From: Campylobacteraceae bacterium
Lineage (GTDB): Bacteria; Campylobacterota; Campylobacteria; Campylobacterales; Sulfurovaceae
Length of the DNA: 8,023 nucleotides
NCBI GenBank assembly: GCA_027063325.1
Contig: JAMOSA010000218.1
Coordinates: 1 to 8,023 of the forward strand
Direction of reading: 5' to 3'
Positions 1 to 6,151 of the stretch are shown here, one piece after another. The translations under genes and the position numbers were made by a program. Each line of letters begins with the position of its first letter. Positions within the stretch are counted from its first letter, which is position 1. Under the pieces are notes generated by a model. That model saw nothing but the letters and a program-made list of their open reading frames with translations. It made no database searches and was not told the origin of the DNA.

Positions 1-57
1 AGTTTTCTTTTTTAGTAATAATAAAGAGTAGATTGGTTATTATGAAGTATAAAGGAT

Positions 58-499
58 TACAATCTCATTCAGAGATTCGAATACGCATACGATAGAGTCT
101 CTGTATCTATGGTCGATAGTGACGGCAAAAGATACTATCTGCACTATGACCAGATAGGAAGCCTAAGATACATAACCGATAGAGACGGTAATATAGTCAA
201 ATCCATATCTTACGACAGCTTCGGTAATATAACAAACGAGACAAACAGAAATCTCGACATCGTGTTTGGCTTTGCCGGGGAGAAGCGTCAAGCAAACTCC
301 AACTGCTTGGAGTTTGTAGCTTCGCACGGCGAGGCGTCTATGCACTTGCATAGCCTACGCCAGGCACGATAGAGATACGAATCTGGTTCACTTTGGCTTC
401 AGGGAGTACGATCCCTTTACTGGCAACAAGACGGCGAAGGATCCGATACTATTTAATGGTGGGGTGGATTTTGGAACAAGTCAAAGAGTGGGAAAGTAG
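58..499 (+). pseudogene. Rhs/YD-repeat protein remnant, C-terminal core end, disrupted
   Basis: This is a fragment of the conserved end of an Rhs core, the shell-forming domain of polymorphic toxins. The first part, read in frame 1 from about 58 to 279, contains QRFEYAYDRV, YYLHYDQIGSLR, a YD-repeat-like GNIVKSISYDSFGN and FGFAG. After about 85 foreign bases the homology resumes in frame 2 with HDRDTNLVHFGFREYDPFTG and AKDPILFNGG, then stops at 497-499. An intact Rhs protein has FGFAGG(L)(Y/H)DRDT as one unbroken stretch, so the insert replaces about two codons and shifts the frame. A reading frame opened at the ATG at 109 would end at 370-372. Upstream of about 58 there is an in-frame stop (43-45) and no further Rhs homology, so the large N-terminal part is missing. 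After NFNGG-like sequence the usual NLYGYV segment and any toxin tip are also absent, replaced by a short unrelated tail. GC here is about 42% in a sampled line, higher than in the neighbouring genes, which fits acquired DNA. It is almost certainly non-functional. Confidence 0.85.
280..364. repeat. Hairpin-rich palindromic insert in the Rhs remnant
   Basis: About 85 bases with roughly 55% GC by hand count interrupt the Rhs motif FGFAG/HDRDT. They fold almost wholly into two stem-loops. Stem-loop 1 (282-323) has an outer GAAGC/GCTTC pair and an inner perfect 10-bp stem CAAACTCCAA/TTGGAGTTTG (293-302 with 307-316) around a CTGC loop. Stem-loop 2 (328-361) stacks GGCG/CGCC, AGG/CCT and CTATGC/GCATAG with small bulges around an ACTT loop. 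Frame 1 stays open through the whole insert until 370. The architecture resembles small interspersed palindromic elements (REP- or RPE-like families), but no second copy occurs in this window, so its repeat nature is inferred. No clear target-site duplication is visible. Confidence 0.55.
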
Positions 500-548
500 C
501 TATAATCTTTTTTATTGTTTACTAACCTGATTTTTATATTGTTTTATT

Positions 549-554
549 TATAAT
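549..554 (+). promoter_or_regulatory. Candidate -10 box for the HhH protein gene
   Basis: A perfect TATAAT lies in a very AT-rich stretch 30 bases before the start codon at 584. No good TTGACA box sits at the right distance, which is usual for housekeeping promoters in Campylobacterota. A second TATAAT at 501-506, directly after the Rhs stop codon, is an alternative. Confidence 0.5.
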
Positions 555-583
555 ATATTAAATTAATTGTAGGAGGGATATTT

Positions 584-928
584 ATGAGAAAAATTTTATT
601 ATCATTGATTATTGGAGTATCTGCACTTTTTGCTATCAATTTACAAACAGCTTCAAAGAGTGAATTGATGTGTATTAAAGGTATTGGGGCAAAAAAAGCT
701 CAGGCTATAATTGATTATAGAAAGAAAAACAAAATTAAAAGTGCTGAAGACTTATTAAATGTAAAAGGTATTGGTAAAAAAATAGTAGAAGCTGTTAAGA
801 ATGGTGAAAAAAATAAAAAATGCTCTTCTACAAGTAATTCTGGTAGTGAAAAAAAAGTTAAAACAACTTCAGAAAAGAGATCTTCAAAAGAGAAAAAATA
901 CAAAAAAAACAAGAAAGATACAAAATAA
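584..928 (+). CDS. Secreted helix-hairpin-helix (ComEA-like) protein with lysine-rich tail
   Basis: The 114-residue product has a signal peptide at about 1-17 (basic start, hydrophobic core, ending ALFA), so it should act outside the cytoplasm. Residues 18-75 form the ComEA-type double helix-hairpin-helix fold: NLQTASKSEL leads into hairpin KGIG at 32-35, and a second KGIG lies at 61-64. In this family the fold binds double-stranded DNA without sequence specificity, and ComEA uses it to draw DNA into the periplasm during transformation. Residues 74-114 are an unusual extension, mostly lysine and serine and probably disordered, which could strengthen DNA binding. The tail is encoded by long A-runs (for example eight A at 849-856) that could slip. 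The start is well supported by AGGAGG at 571-576, 7 bases before the ATG. The gene stands after the Rhs remnant and before a second secreted protein gene. Many bacteria carry small HhH proteins of unproven role, so involvement in competence is plausible, not shown. Confidence 0.8.
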   Translation: MRKILLSLIIGVSALFAINLQTASKSELMCIKGIGAKKAQAIIDYRKKNKIKSAEDLLNVKGIGKKIVEAVKNGEKNKKCSSTSNSGSEKKVKTTSEKRSSKEKKYKKNKKDTK

Positions 929-999
929 CTCTTTAATAGGCAAACTGTATCATAGAGGATGAAATTAGATATGGTTTGTCTCCTTAAGTTATAAAAGCT

Positions 1000-1554
1000 A
1001 TGAGAAAATATTTTATATCTGTTTTAATTACTACACTTATTCTTTTTGCTTCAACAAAAGATAGATTTATAGATTCTGCAAAAGAACAAATTGGTGTAAC
1101 TGTTACATATAATCCTGAGTATGTAAAACTAAAGTTTCCAATGGGTGATATAGATAAAAGCAAAGGTGTCTGTACAGATGTTATTGTAAGGGCTCTAAGA
1201 GGTGTAGGAGTAGATTTACAACAAAGAATATATAATGATAAAAAGGCTCATCCAAAGAGATATAGAGGATTGTATAACAATATTAAACCAGATCCAAATA
1301 TTGATCACAGAAGGGTTAAAAATATAGTAGCTTATCTATCAGCTAGAGGATATAGAGTCAAAGATAAATTTTTGCCAGGGGATATAGTAGTATGGAAACT
1401 ACCTGGTAGTAATTTGGATCATATAGGTATTTGCTCAAAAAAATTAAACAAAAATGGTGAGCCATATATTATTCATAATGTAGGTTATGGAGTAAAAGAA
1501 GAAGATGTATTAAGAGAGTACCATATAGTGGATCACTTTAGGATATTTAAATGA
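1000..1554 (+). CDS. Secreted DUF1287 family protein (YijF-like)
   Basis: The 184-residue protein has an N-terminal signal sequence (about 1-18, hydrophobic FISVLITTLILFA), so it is probably periplasmic. The remainder matches the DUF1287 family, which includes E. coli YijF: AKEQIGVTVTYNP near 27-39, GVCTDVIVRALR with Cys58, a KPDPNIDHRRVKN stretch at 96-108, PGDIVVW at 126-132, DHIGI with His141, and IIHNVG with His159. The Cys...His...His/Asn order resembles that of NlpC/P60-like cysteine peptidases, and a cell-wall role is possible, but no activity is established for the family to my knowledge. The length is typical. No convincing Shine-Dalgarno sequence precedes the ATG at 1000. The stop codon overlaps the start of tlyA by 4 bases, so the two are translationally coupled. 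Confidence 0.8.
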   Translation: MRKYFISVLITTLILFASTKDRFIDSAKEQIGVTVTYNPEYVKLKFPMGDIDKSKGVCTDVIVRALRGVGVDLQQRIYNDKKAHPKRYRGLYNNIKPDPNIDHRRVKNIVAYLSARGYRVKDKFLPGDIVVWKLPGSNLDHIGICSKKLNKNGEPYIIHNVGYGVKEEDVLREYHIVDHFRIFK

Positions 1555-2267
1555 GGCTTGATAAATTTTTGGTAGATAATGGGTACTACTATAGTAGAAA
1601 TCAGGCAATTGAAGCTATAAAGAGTGGTTTTGTAAAGGTTGAGGGCAAGATTATAAAAAAACCTTCATTTGATACTGCTGAGAGTATGAAAATTGAATTG
1701 ATTCAAACAAAACAGTATGTATCAAGAGCTTCAGGTAAACTTTTGGGATATTTAAAGAGTTATCCACTAGATCTAAGTAGAAAGAGAGCTTTGGATATTG
1801 GTAGCAGTACCGGAGGATTTACGCAGGTACTTTTAGAGTATGGAGTAGATAGTGTAACTGCTATAGATGTAGGCAAAGAGCAGTTTCACCCCACTTTACG
1901 AAAAGAGAGCAGAGTTAAGTTATATGAAGAGACAGATATCAGAGGATTTGTTGCAGAAGCTTTTGATGTTATAGTATCTGATGTATCTTTTATATCTCTA
2001 GGGAAAATTATAGATGATATTGACAGATTGGCAAAAAACAAGAGTGATATTATATTGCTTTTTAAACCTCAGTTTGAAGTTGGAAAAGATGTAAAAAGAG
2101 ATAAAAGAGGTGTAGTGACAGATCGTTTTGCCATACAAAATGCACAAATAGATTTTGAAAATAATATAAGTAGATTAAATTGGAATTTGATTCGTAAGGT
2201 AGATAGTAAAGTAGTTGGAAAGAGTGGAAATCAAGAGATTATCTATCATTATCAAAAGATTATATAG
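1551..2267 (+). CDS. tlyA: TlyA family rRNA 2'-O-methyltransferase
   Basis: TlyA methylates a ribose 2'-hydroxyl of a cytidine in ribosomal RNA using S-adenosylmethionine. The 238-residue protein has an N-terminal S4 RNA-binding domain (about 1-60, MRLDKFLVDNGYYYSRNQAI) and an FtsJ/RrmJ-type methyltransferase domain from about 60. The SAM-binding motif is LDIGSSTGGF at 81-90. The expected K-D-K-E catalytic tetrad can be placed at Lys63 (SRASGKL), Asp144 (VSDVSF), Lys172 (KPQFEVGK) and Glu229 (GNQEI). Its length fits the shorter type I TlyA, which in Campylobacter modifies only 23S C1920, unlike the longer mycobacterial type II that also modifies 16S C1409. The family's older label 'hemolysin' is probably misleading. 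The ATG overlaps the upstream stop codon as ATGA, with TAGGAT at 1539-1544 as ribosome-binding site. In mycobacteria and Campylobacter loss of TlyA gives capreomycin resistance. Confidence 0.92.
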   Translation: MRLDKFLVDNGYYYSRNQAIEAIKSGFVKVEGKIIKKPSFDTAESMKIELIQTKQYVSRASGKLLGYLKSYPLDLSRKRALDIGSSTGGFTQVLLEYGVDSVTAIDVGKEQFHPTLRKESRVKLYEETDIRGFVAEAFDVIVSDVSFISLGKIIDDIDRLAKNKSDIILLFKPQFEVGKDVKRDKRGVVTDRFAIQNAQIDFENNISRLNWNLIRKVDSKVVGKSGNQEIIYHYQKII

Positions 2268-2283
2268 TTTTACTAAGTTTGGG

Positions 2284-2289
2284 TAAAAT
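2284..2289 (+). promoter_or_regulatory. Candidate -10 box for the heptose operon
   Basis: TAAAAT in the context TTTGGGTAAAATATGC lies 38 bases before the hldD start codon and 16 bases after tlyA ends. The T-rich upstream stretch without a clear -35 box suits Campylobacterota promoters. Read-through from tlyA is the alternative, since no terminator is visible in the 60-base gap. Confidence 0.4.
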
Positions 2290-2327
2290 ATGCTACAAAG
2301 ACTTATACTACAAGGATAATCACAATT

Positions 2328-3323
2328 ATGTATGATTTTAATAATAAGTGTGTTCTTATTACAGGTGGTGCCGGATTTATAGGTTCAAATTTGGCTCACT
2401 ATATATCAAAAAATTATAAAAATACAAAAGTTATAGTATTTGATATATTTAGAACTGGAGAGAGATTTGATAATGGTAATCTCAAAAGTTTTGGTCACTA
2501 TAAGAATCTGTTGGGATTTGAAGGAGAGGTGATTTCTGGGGATATTACTTCTGCTGATGATCTTGAAATAATAAAGAGTATAGATTTTGATGTAATATTT
2601 CATCAAGCTGCTATTAGTGATACTACTGTAAATGATCAAAAAATCATGATAGATACCAATTTGAATGCTTTTTCAAAACTACTTGATATTGCTCAACAAA
2701 AGAAAGCTATTATGGTTTATGCCAGTAGTGGTGCTACATATGGTAATGCTCCTGCTCCCCAAAGAGTAGGATTTGAAGAACCTGCAAATATATATGGATT
2801 TAGCAAATTGATGATGGACAAGCTTTTGCTACAAAGGATAAAAGAGGGAATTGATATACCAGTAGTTGGTTTGAGATACTTTAATGTATATGGACCAAGA
2901 GAGTATTACAAAGATAAAACAGCTTCTATGGTACTTCAATTTGGACATCAGATACTATCTCAAAAAAGACCCAGGCTGTTTGAAGGTTCAGATAAAATTA
3001 TAAGAGATTTTGTTTATATAGATGATGTTATACAGGCAAATATCAAAGCTTGTAGTGCCAAAAAGAGTGGTATTTATAATGTAGGTACAGGGGTGGCTAG
3101 AAGTTTCCAAGATATTGTAGATATTCTCAAAAAAGAGTTGAATAGTAATTTAGAGTGTGAATATATACCAAATCCTCATATAGGTCAATATCAATTCCAT
3201 ACCCAAGCAGATATAGATAGTACCAGAGCCAATCTTGGTTATGAACCTGAAGTTACACTGGAAGAGGGTATAAAAAGATATATTCCAGAGATTAAAAGAT
3301 TGTATGAACAAGAGGTTTGCTGA
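2328..3323 (+). CDS. hldD: ADP-L-glycero-D-manno-heptose 6-epimerase
   Basis: HldD (RfaD) inverts C6 of ADP-D-glycero-D-manno-heptose to give the L,D form used in the lipopolysaccharide inner core; it is cytoplasmic. The 331-residue product is an extended short-chain dehydrogenase: the NAD(P)-binding loop TGGAGFIGSN is at 12-21, the ASSGATYG segment at 132-139 holds the catalytic serine/threonine region, and the YxxxK pair is Tyr156-Lys160 in IYGFSKLMMDK. FNVYGPRE at 185-192 and DFVYIDDV at 227-234 are typical of sugar-nucleotide epimerases. GERFDNGNLKSFGHYKNL at 44-61 sits where HldD proteins have their signature region after the second beta strand, which supports heptose rather than UDP-glucose as substrate. 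The length matches the family. AAGGAT at 2312-2317 precedes the ATG. The stop is 2 bases before the preferred hldE start, and the operon context (hldE, waaF) confirms the role. Confidence 0.95.
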   Translation: MYDFNNKCVLITGGAGFIGSNLAHYISKNYKNTKVIVFDIFRTGERFDNGNLKSFGHYKNLLGFEGEVISGDITSADDLEIIKSIDFDVIFHQAAISDTTVNDQKIMIDTNLNAFSKLLDIAQQKKAIMVYASSGATYGNAPAPQRVGFEEPANIYGFSKLMMDKLLLQRIKEGIDIPVVGLRYFNVYGPREYYKDKTASMVLQFGHQILSQKRPRLFEGSDKIIRDFVYIDDVIQANIKACSAKKSGIYNVGTGVARSFQDIVDILKKELNSNLECEYIPNPHIGQYQFHTQADIDSTRANLGYEPEVTLEEGIKRYIPEIKRLYEQEVC

Positions 3324-3325
3324 GT

Positions 3326-4756
3326 ATGCAGCACTATCAAGACAAACAGCCAAATATACTTGTGGTAGGTGATATGATGATAGATCACTACTTGTGGGGC
3401 AAGAGTGACAGGATTTCGCCAGAAGCACCGGTACCGGTAGTAGATGTAGAGAGTGAGAGTGAAGTTTTGGGTGGAGCAGGTAATGTAGTAAATAATCTCA
3501 TTGCCTTGGGTGCTAGAGTCTTTGCAGCTACTGCAATTGGTTCTGATGAGATTGGCAGAAGACTTACTGTTATGTTGAAATCACTTGGAGTAAATACAGA
3601 TGGAGTTGTATCAGAAGAGTTTCGCAAGACTACAAGAAAGAGCAGGGTTATTGCCTCAAATCAGCAAGTTATCAGATTTGACAGTGAAACCAGAGATGAT
3701 ATTACAGCTCTAACAGAAGATAAAATTTTGAAATCTATCAAAAATATGTTGCCTTTTATGGATATAATACTTTTGTCAGATTATGGTAAAGGTGTACTCT
3801 CTGACTCTTTGACACAAAATATTATAAAAATGGCAAGAGACAGAGATAAAATGGTATTAATTGACCCAAAAGGCAAAGATTATACCAAATATAAGGGTGC
3901 AACCTTGGTTACACCAAATAAAAAAGAGGCAAGTGAAGCTACCGGAATAGAGATAGATTCTATTGAAGCACTAGAAAGAGTCGGATTTGAAATAAAGAAT
4001 AACTTTAATCTTGATATGGCTATTGTTACACTCTCTGAAGAGGGTATGGCTATATTTGATGATACTATGAGAACAATTCCTACTGTTGCAAAAGAGGTTT
4101 ATGATGTAACAGGAGCAGGTGATACAGTATTATCTACTATTGGTTATATTCTTGCATGTGGCGGAGATATAGATGAAGCAGCCAAGGTAGCCAATGCAGC
4201 AGCTGCGGTTGTGGTAGGTAAGCTTGGCAGTGCAACTGCAAACTGGGATGAGATAATATCATATCAAGAGGCTTTGCATGAATCAACTACTGAGCATAGA
4301 ATCAAGAGTTTTAAAGAATTGCAAAAGAGTATAGAATTTTTAAAAAGAGATGATAAAAAGATTGTATTTACAAATGGATGTTTTGATATTTTACACTTAG
4401 GGCATGTAAAATATTTGCAAAAGGCAAAAAGTTTTGGAGATGTTTTGATTGTAGGTGTAAATTCTGACTCTTCTGTCAAAAGATTAAAGGGTGACTCAAG
4501 ACCTGTTAATAGTGAGTATGATAGAGCTTATATTTTAGCATCTTTAGATTGTGTAGATTTTGTAATAATATTTGATGAGGATACTCCATATAATCTTATT
4601 TCAATGGTAAAGCCTGATGTTTTGGTAAAGGGAGGAGATTATAAAGGTAAAGATGTTGTTGGCAGTGATATAGCAAAGAGAGTAGAGTTGGTTGATTTTG
4701 TTGAGGGTAGGAGTACTACATCTACTATCAGCAGGATAAAAAGTTGTAGTCTATGA
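3326..4756 (+). CDS. hldE: Bifunctional D-glycero-beta-D-manno-heptose-7-phosphate kinase / heptose-1-phosphate adenylyltransferase
   Basis: HldE (RfaE) phosphorylates heptose 7-phosphate at C1 and, after GmhB removes the 7-phosphate, transfers AMP from ATP to give ADP-D,D-heptose. Counting from the ATG at 3326 (476 residues), residues 1-315 form a PfkB/ribokinase-type kinase: VVGDMMIDHYLWG at 13-25, ISPEAPVPV at 30-38, LGGAGNV at 48-54, and the anion-hole motif TGAGD at 262-266 with the catalytic base Asp266. Residues 340-476 form a nucleotidyltransferase: FTNGCFDILHLGH at 348-360 contains the HxGH motif, followed by KGGDYKGKD at 435-443 and EGRSTTSTI at 460-468. The frame also allows a TTG start at 3317, overlapping hldD, but AGAGG at 3311-3315 would then be only one base away. 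It is 10 bases from the ATG at 3326, so I prefer that start. The stop overlaps waaF as ATGA. Both halves are intact. Confidence 0.95.
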   Translation: MQHYQDKQPNILVVGDMMIDHYLWGKSDRISPEAPVPVVDVESESEVLGGAGNVVNNLIALGARVFAATAIGSDEIGRRLTVMLKSLGVNTDGVVSEEFRKTTRKSRVIASNQQVIRFDSETRDDITALTEDKILKSIKNMLPFMDIILLSDYGKGVLSDSLTQNIIKMARDRDKMVLIDPKGKDYTKYKGATLVTPNKKEASEATGIEIDSIEALERVGFEIKNNFNLDMAIVTLSEEGMAIFDDTMRTIPTVAKEVYDVTGAGDTVLSTIGYILACGGDIDEAAKVANAAAAVVVGKLGSATANWDEIISYQEALHESTTEHRIKSFKELQKSIEFLKRDDKKIVFTNGCFDILHLGHVKYLQKAKSFGDVLIVGVNSDSSVKRLKGDSRPVNSEYDRAYILASLDCVDFVIIFDEDTPYNLISMVKPDVLVKGGDYKGKDVVGSDIAKRVELVDFVEGRSTTSTISRIKSCSL

Positions 4757-5706
4757 AAATATTGATAGAGATTCCACGATGGTTGGGTGATGCTGTAATG
4801 GCTACACCTGCTATTGAACTGTTGGCTTCACACTACAAAAATGCAGATATTACGCTATTTGGTTCTGCTATATCTATAGAAGTTCTTTCTAAAGCCCCAT
4901 ATATAAAAGATACTATTATTGACAATACAAAAGATTATCCATTTAGAGTAGTAGCTCTGTATAGGCTGTTTGGTGATAAAAAGTTTGATATAGCTATATC
5001 ATTTCGCAGTCATATATACTCAAATCTTTTATTACTCTTTAGTGGTGCAAAAAAAAGAGCAATTTTTAAACCAAAAAGATATAAAAATGTACATCAGGTA
5101 GTAAAATATCATAGGTTTATATCTCAAAATATGGGATTAGGAGATAGAGATATAGGTACTCTCAAGCTGTACTACAAACCAAAAAAATTACATAAAAAGA
5201 GTATCGGTATAAATCCAGGAGCTAGTTATGGAAGTGCTAAGAGGTGGTATCCGCAAAAGTTTGCAGAGGTTATTTTGGCTTTTGTTGAAGAGTATGATAT
5301 TATTATTTTTGGTTCACAAGCAGAAGAGAGTATTGCAAATGATATTATGAAGTACCTACAAACAGAAGATGTACAAAACAGAGTTACAAATTTGGTTGGA
5401 AAGACAACAATTGCTGAACTTTGTGCGATAATAGGAGGATTAGAACTCTTTATTACAGGTGACAGTGGTCCTATGCATATAGCAACTGCTTACAATATAC
5501 CTACAATTGCACTTTTTGGTCCAACAAAGAGTGAAGAGACTTCACCATGGAAAAATAGAGCAAGTTATATAATAAGACACAAGCTGGAGTGTGCTCCTTG
5601 TATGAAGAGAGAGTGTCCTATAAAAACTCATGATTGTATGAGATTGATTACATCACAAGAAGTTATAAAGAGGGCTCAAAATATACTAAAGAGAAGCAGT
5701 TTTTAA
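4753..5706 (+). CDS. waaF: Lipopolysaccharide heptosyltransferase II (glycosyltransferase family 9)
   Basis: WaaF transfers the second L,D-heptose from its ADP donor to the first heptose of the inner core, on the cytoplasmic face of the inner membrane. The 317-residue product shows the GT-B plan of family GT9: an N-terminal acceptor half starting MKILIEIPRWLGDAVMATPA, with the conserved Asp13 of the LGD motif, and a C-terminal donor half with NPGASYGSAKRWYP at 154-167, TGDSGPMHIA at 235-244 and ALFGPTKSEETSPW at 253-266. The Cys-rich APCMKRECP segment near 281-289 is also typical of WaaF. These features distinguish it from WaaC fairly well, though function I versus II cannot be proved by eye. 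Length agrees with the family. It overlaps hldE by 4 bases, so it is likely translated by coupling, and only a weak AGGA (4733-4736) is present. It appears to be the last gene of the heptose operon. Confidence 0.9.
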   Translation: MKILIEIPRWLGDAVMATPAIELLASHYKNADITLFGSAISIEVLSKAPYIKDTIIDNTKDYPFRVVALYRLFGDKKFDIAISFRSHIYSNLLLLFSGAKKRAIFKPKRYKNVHQVVKYHRFISQNMGLGDRDIGTLKLYYKPKKLHKKSIGINPGASYGSAKRWYPQKFAEVILAFVEEYDIIIFGSQAEESIANDIMKYLQTEDVQNRVTNLVGKTTIAELCAIIGGLELFITGDSGPMHIATAYNIPTIALFGPTKSEETSPWKNRASYIIRHKLECAPCMKRECPIKTHDCMRLITSQEVIKRAQNILKRSSF

Positions 5707-5737
5707 TAAGAGTAATTCAGCTTTAAAAGATTTTAAG

Positions 5738-5743
5738 TATAAT
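5738..5743 (+). promoter_or_regulatory. Candidate -10 box for tatA
   Basis: A perfect TATAAT in the context TTTTAAGTATAATTTTG lies 51 bases before the tatA start, in the gap after waaF. It suggests tatA is transcribed apart from the heptose operon. The leader would carry a small hairpin, ACGCT/AGCGT at 5763-5776, ending just before the ribosome-binding site. Confidence 0.55.
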
Positions 5744-5781
5744 TTTGACGAATATTAGAAAAACGCTTTAGAGCGTATATG

Positions 5782-5786
5782 AAGGA
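5782..5786 (+). promoter_or_regulatory. Ribosome-binding site that fixes the tatA start
   Basis: AAGGA lies 7 bases before the ATG at 5794. The in-frame ATG at 5779 would place this sequence inside the gene and has no ribosome-binding site of its own, so 5794 is the better start. Confidence 0.7.
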
Positions 5787-5793
5787 TTGCACT

Positions 5794-6036
5794 ATGGGTA
5801 TGCCAAGTATGCCAGAATTGTTAGTTGTATTGGCTATTATTGTTCTTTTGTTTGGAGCAAAAAAGATTCCTGACCTTGCAAAGGGTTTGGGTAAAGGTAT
5901 CAAGGATTTCAAAAAGGCTATAAATGAGGATGATGAAGAGACTCAAAAGGTAGCTACAAAAGATAACAAAGAGATAGCAAACAAGAGTGAACAGACACAA
6001 AAGAGTACAGAAGATAAAGAGAGTCAAAAGGCTTAA
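5794..6036 (+). CDS. tatA: Sec-independent (twin-arginine) translocase subunit TatA
   Basis: TatA forms the oligomeric channel component of the Tat pathway, which exports folded proteins carrying a twin-arginine signal. The 80-residue product begins MGMPSMPELL, followed by one membrane helix at about 8-20 (LLVVLAIIVLLF), the invariant Phe20-Gly21 hinge, and an amphipathic helix KKIPDLAKGLGKGIKDFKKA at 23-42. The rest is a charged, disordered tail rich in Lys, Glu, Gln and Ser, as is usual. The glutamate at position 8 sits where TatA proteins have a polar residue in the helix. TatA rather than TatB is supported by the short length and the FGAKKIP motif. The preceding gene cluster is unrelated, while argS follows, an order I recall from Campylobacter jejuni (there with gmk upstream). 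tatB and tatC are not in the window. Confidence 0.93.
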   Translation: MGMPSMPELLVVLAIIVLLFGAKKIPDLAKGLGKGIKDFKKAINEDDEETQKVATKDNKEIANKSEQTQKSTEDKESQKA

Positions 6037-6058
6037 TTTAAATATTGTACTTTTTAAT

Positions 6059-6084
6059 CTCCCCTCTGTTGGGGAGTTCCCCAA
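6059..6084 (+). terminator. Stem-loop after tatA with an alternative pairing
   Basis: CTCCCC (6059-6064) pairs perfectly with GGGGAG (6071-6076) around a 6-base loop, 22 bases after the tatA stop. The same G-run can instead pair as TTGGGG/CCCCAA (6069-6074 with 6079-6084). Only a poor U-tract follows, so a weak terminator, an attenuator or an RNA-stability element before argS are all possible. Confidence 0.4.
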
Positions 6085-6122
6085 AATTCTAACCTTGATA
6101 ATTACTCATTAAAGAGGCAAAA

Positions 6123-6128
6123 TATAAA
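6123..6128 (+). promoter_or_regulatory. Possible -10 box for argS
   Basis: TATAAA in GGCAAAATATAAAAATACC lies 23 bases before the argS start codon; CAAAAT just upstream is an alternative reading. The match is modest in AT-rich DNA, so this is tentative. Confidence 0.25.
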
Positions 6129-6151
6129 AATACCTTACAAATGGATACTGT

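Noticed and set aside
70..103. Short inverted repeat CAGAGA/TCTCTG
   Set aside because: Only 6 bp with a 22-base spacer inside Rhs-coding sequence; consistent with chance.
280..364. An integron attC site or a CRISPR repeat
   Set aside because: The stems lack the attC core pair GTTRRRY/RYYYAAC, no integrase is present, and there are no regularly spaced direct repeats.
109..372. An 87-codon open frame starting at ATG 109, as a stand-alone gene
   Set aside because: Its Rhs homology begins upstream of the ATG, and its last 30 codons are read from the hairpin insert; it is part of the broken rhs remnant, not an independent gene.
959..994. An 11-codon leader peptide before the DUF1287 gene
   Set aside because: An ATG follows AGAGG closely, but spacing is too short, there is no attenuator-like structure, and such short frames are common by chance.
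2406..2639. Minus-strand open frames inside hldD, hldE, argS and other genes
   Set aside because: They lie opposite genes with clear family motifs, show no recognisable domains and have no ribosome-binding context; they are shadows.
3317..3325. TTG at 3317 as the hldE start
   Set aside because: It would sit one base after the AGAGG ribosome-binding site; the ATG at 3326 has a workable 10-base spacing.
5779..5793. ATG at 5779 as the tatA start
   Set aside because: The AAGGA ribosome-binding site lies after it, and the residues it would add do not match the usual TatA start, which begins at MGMPS.
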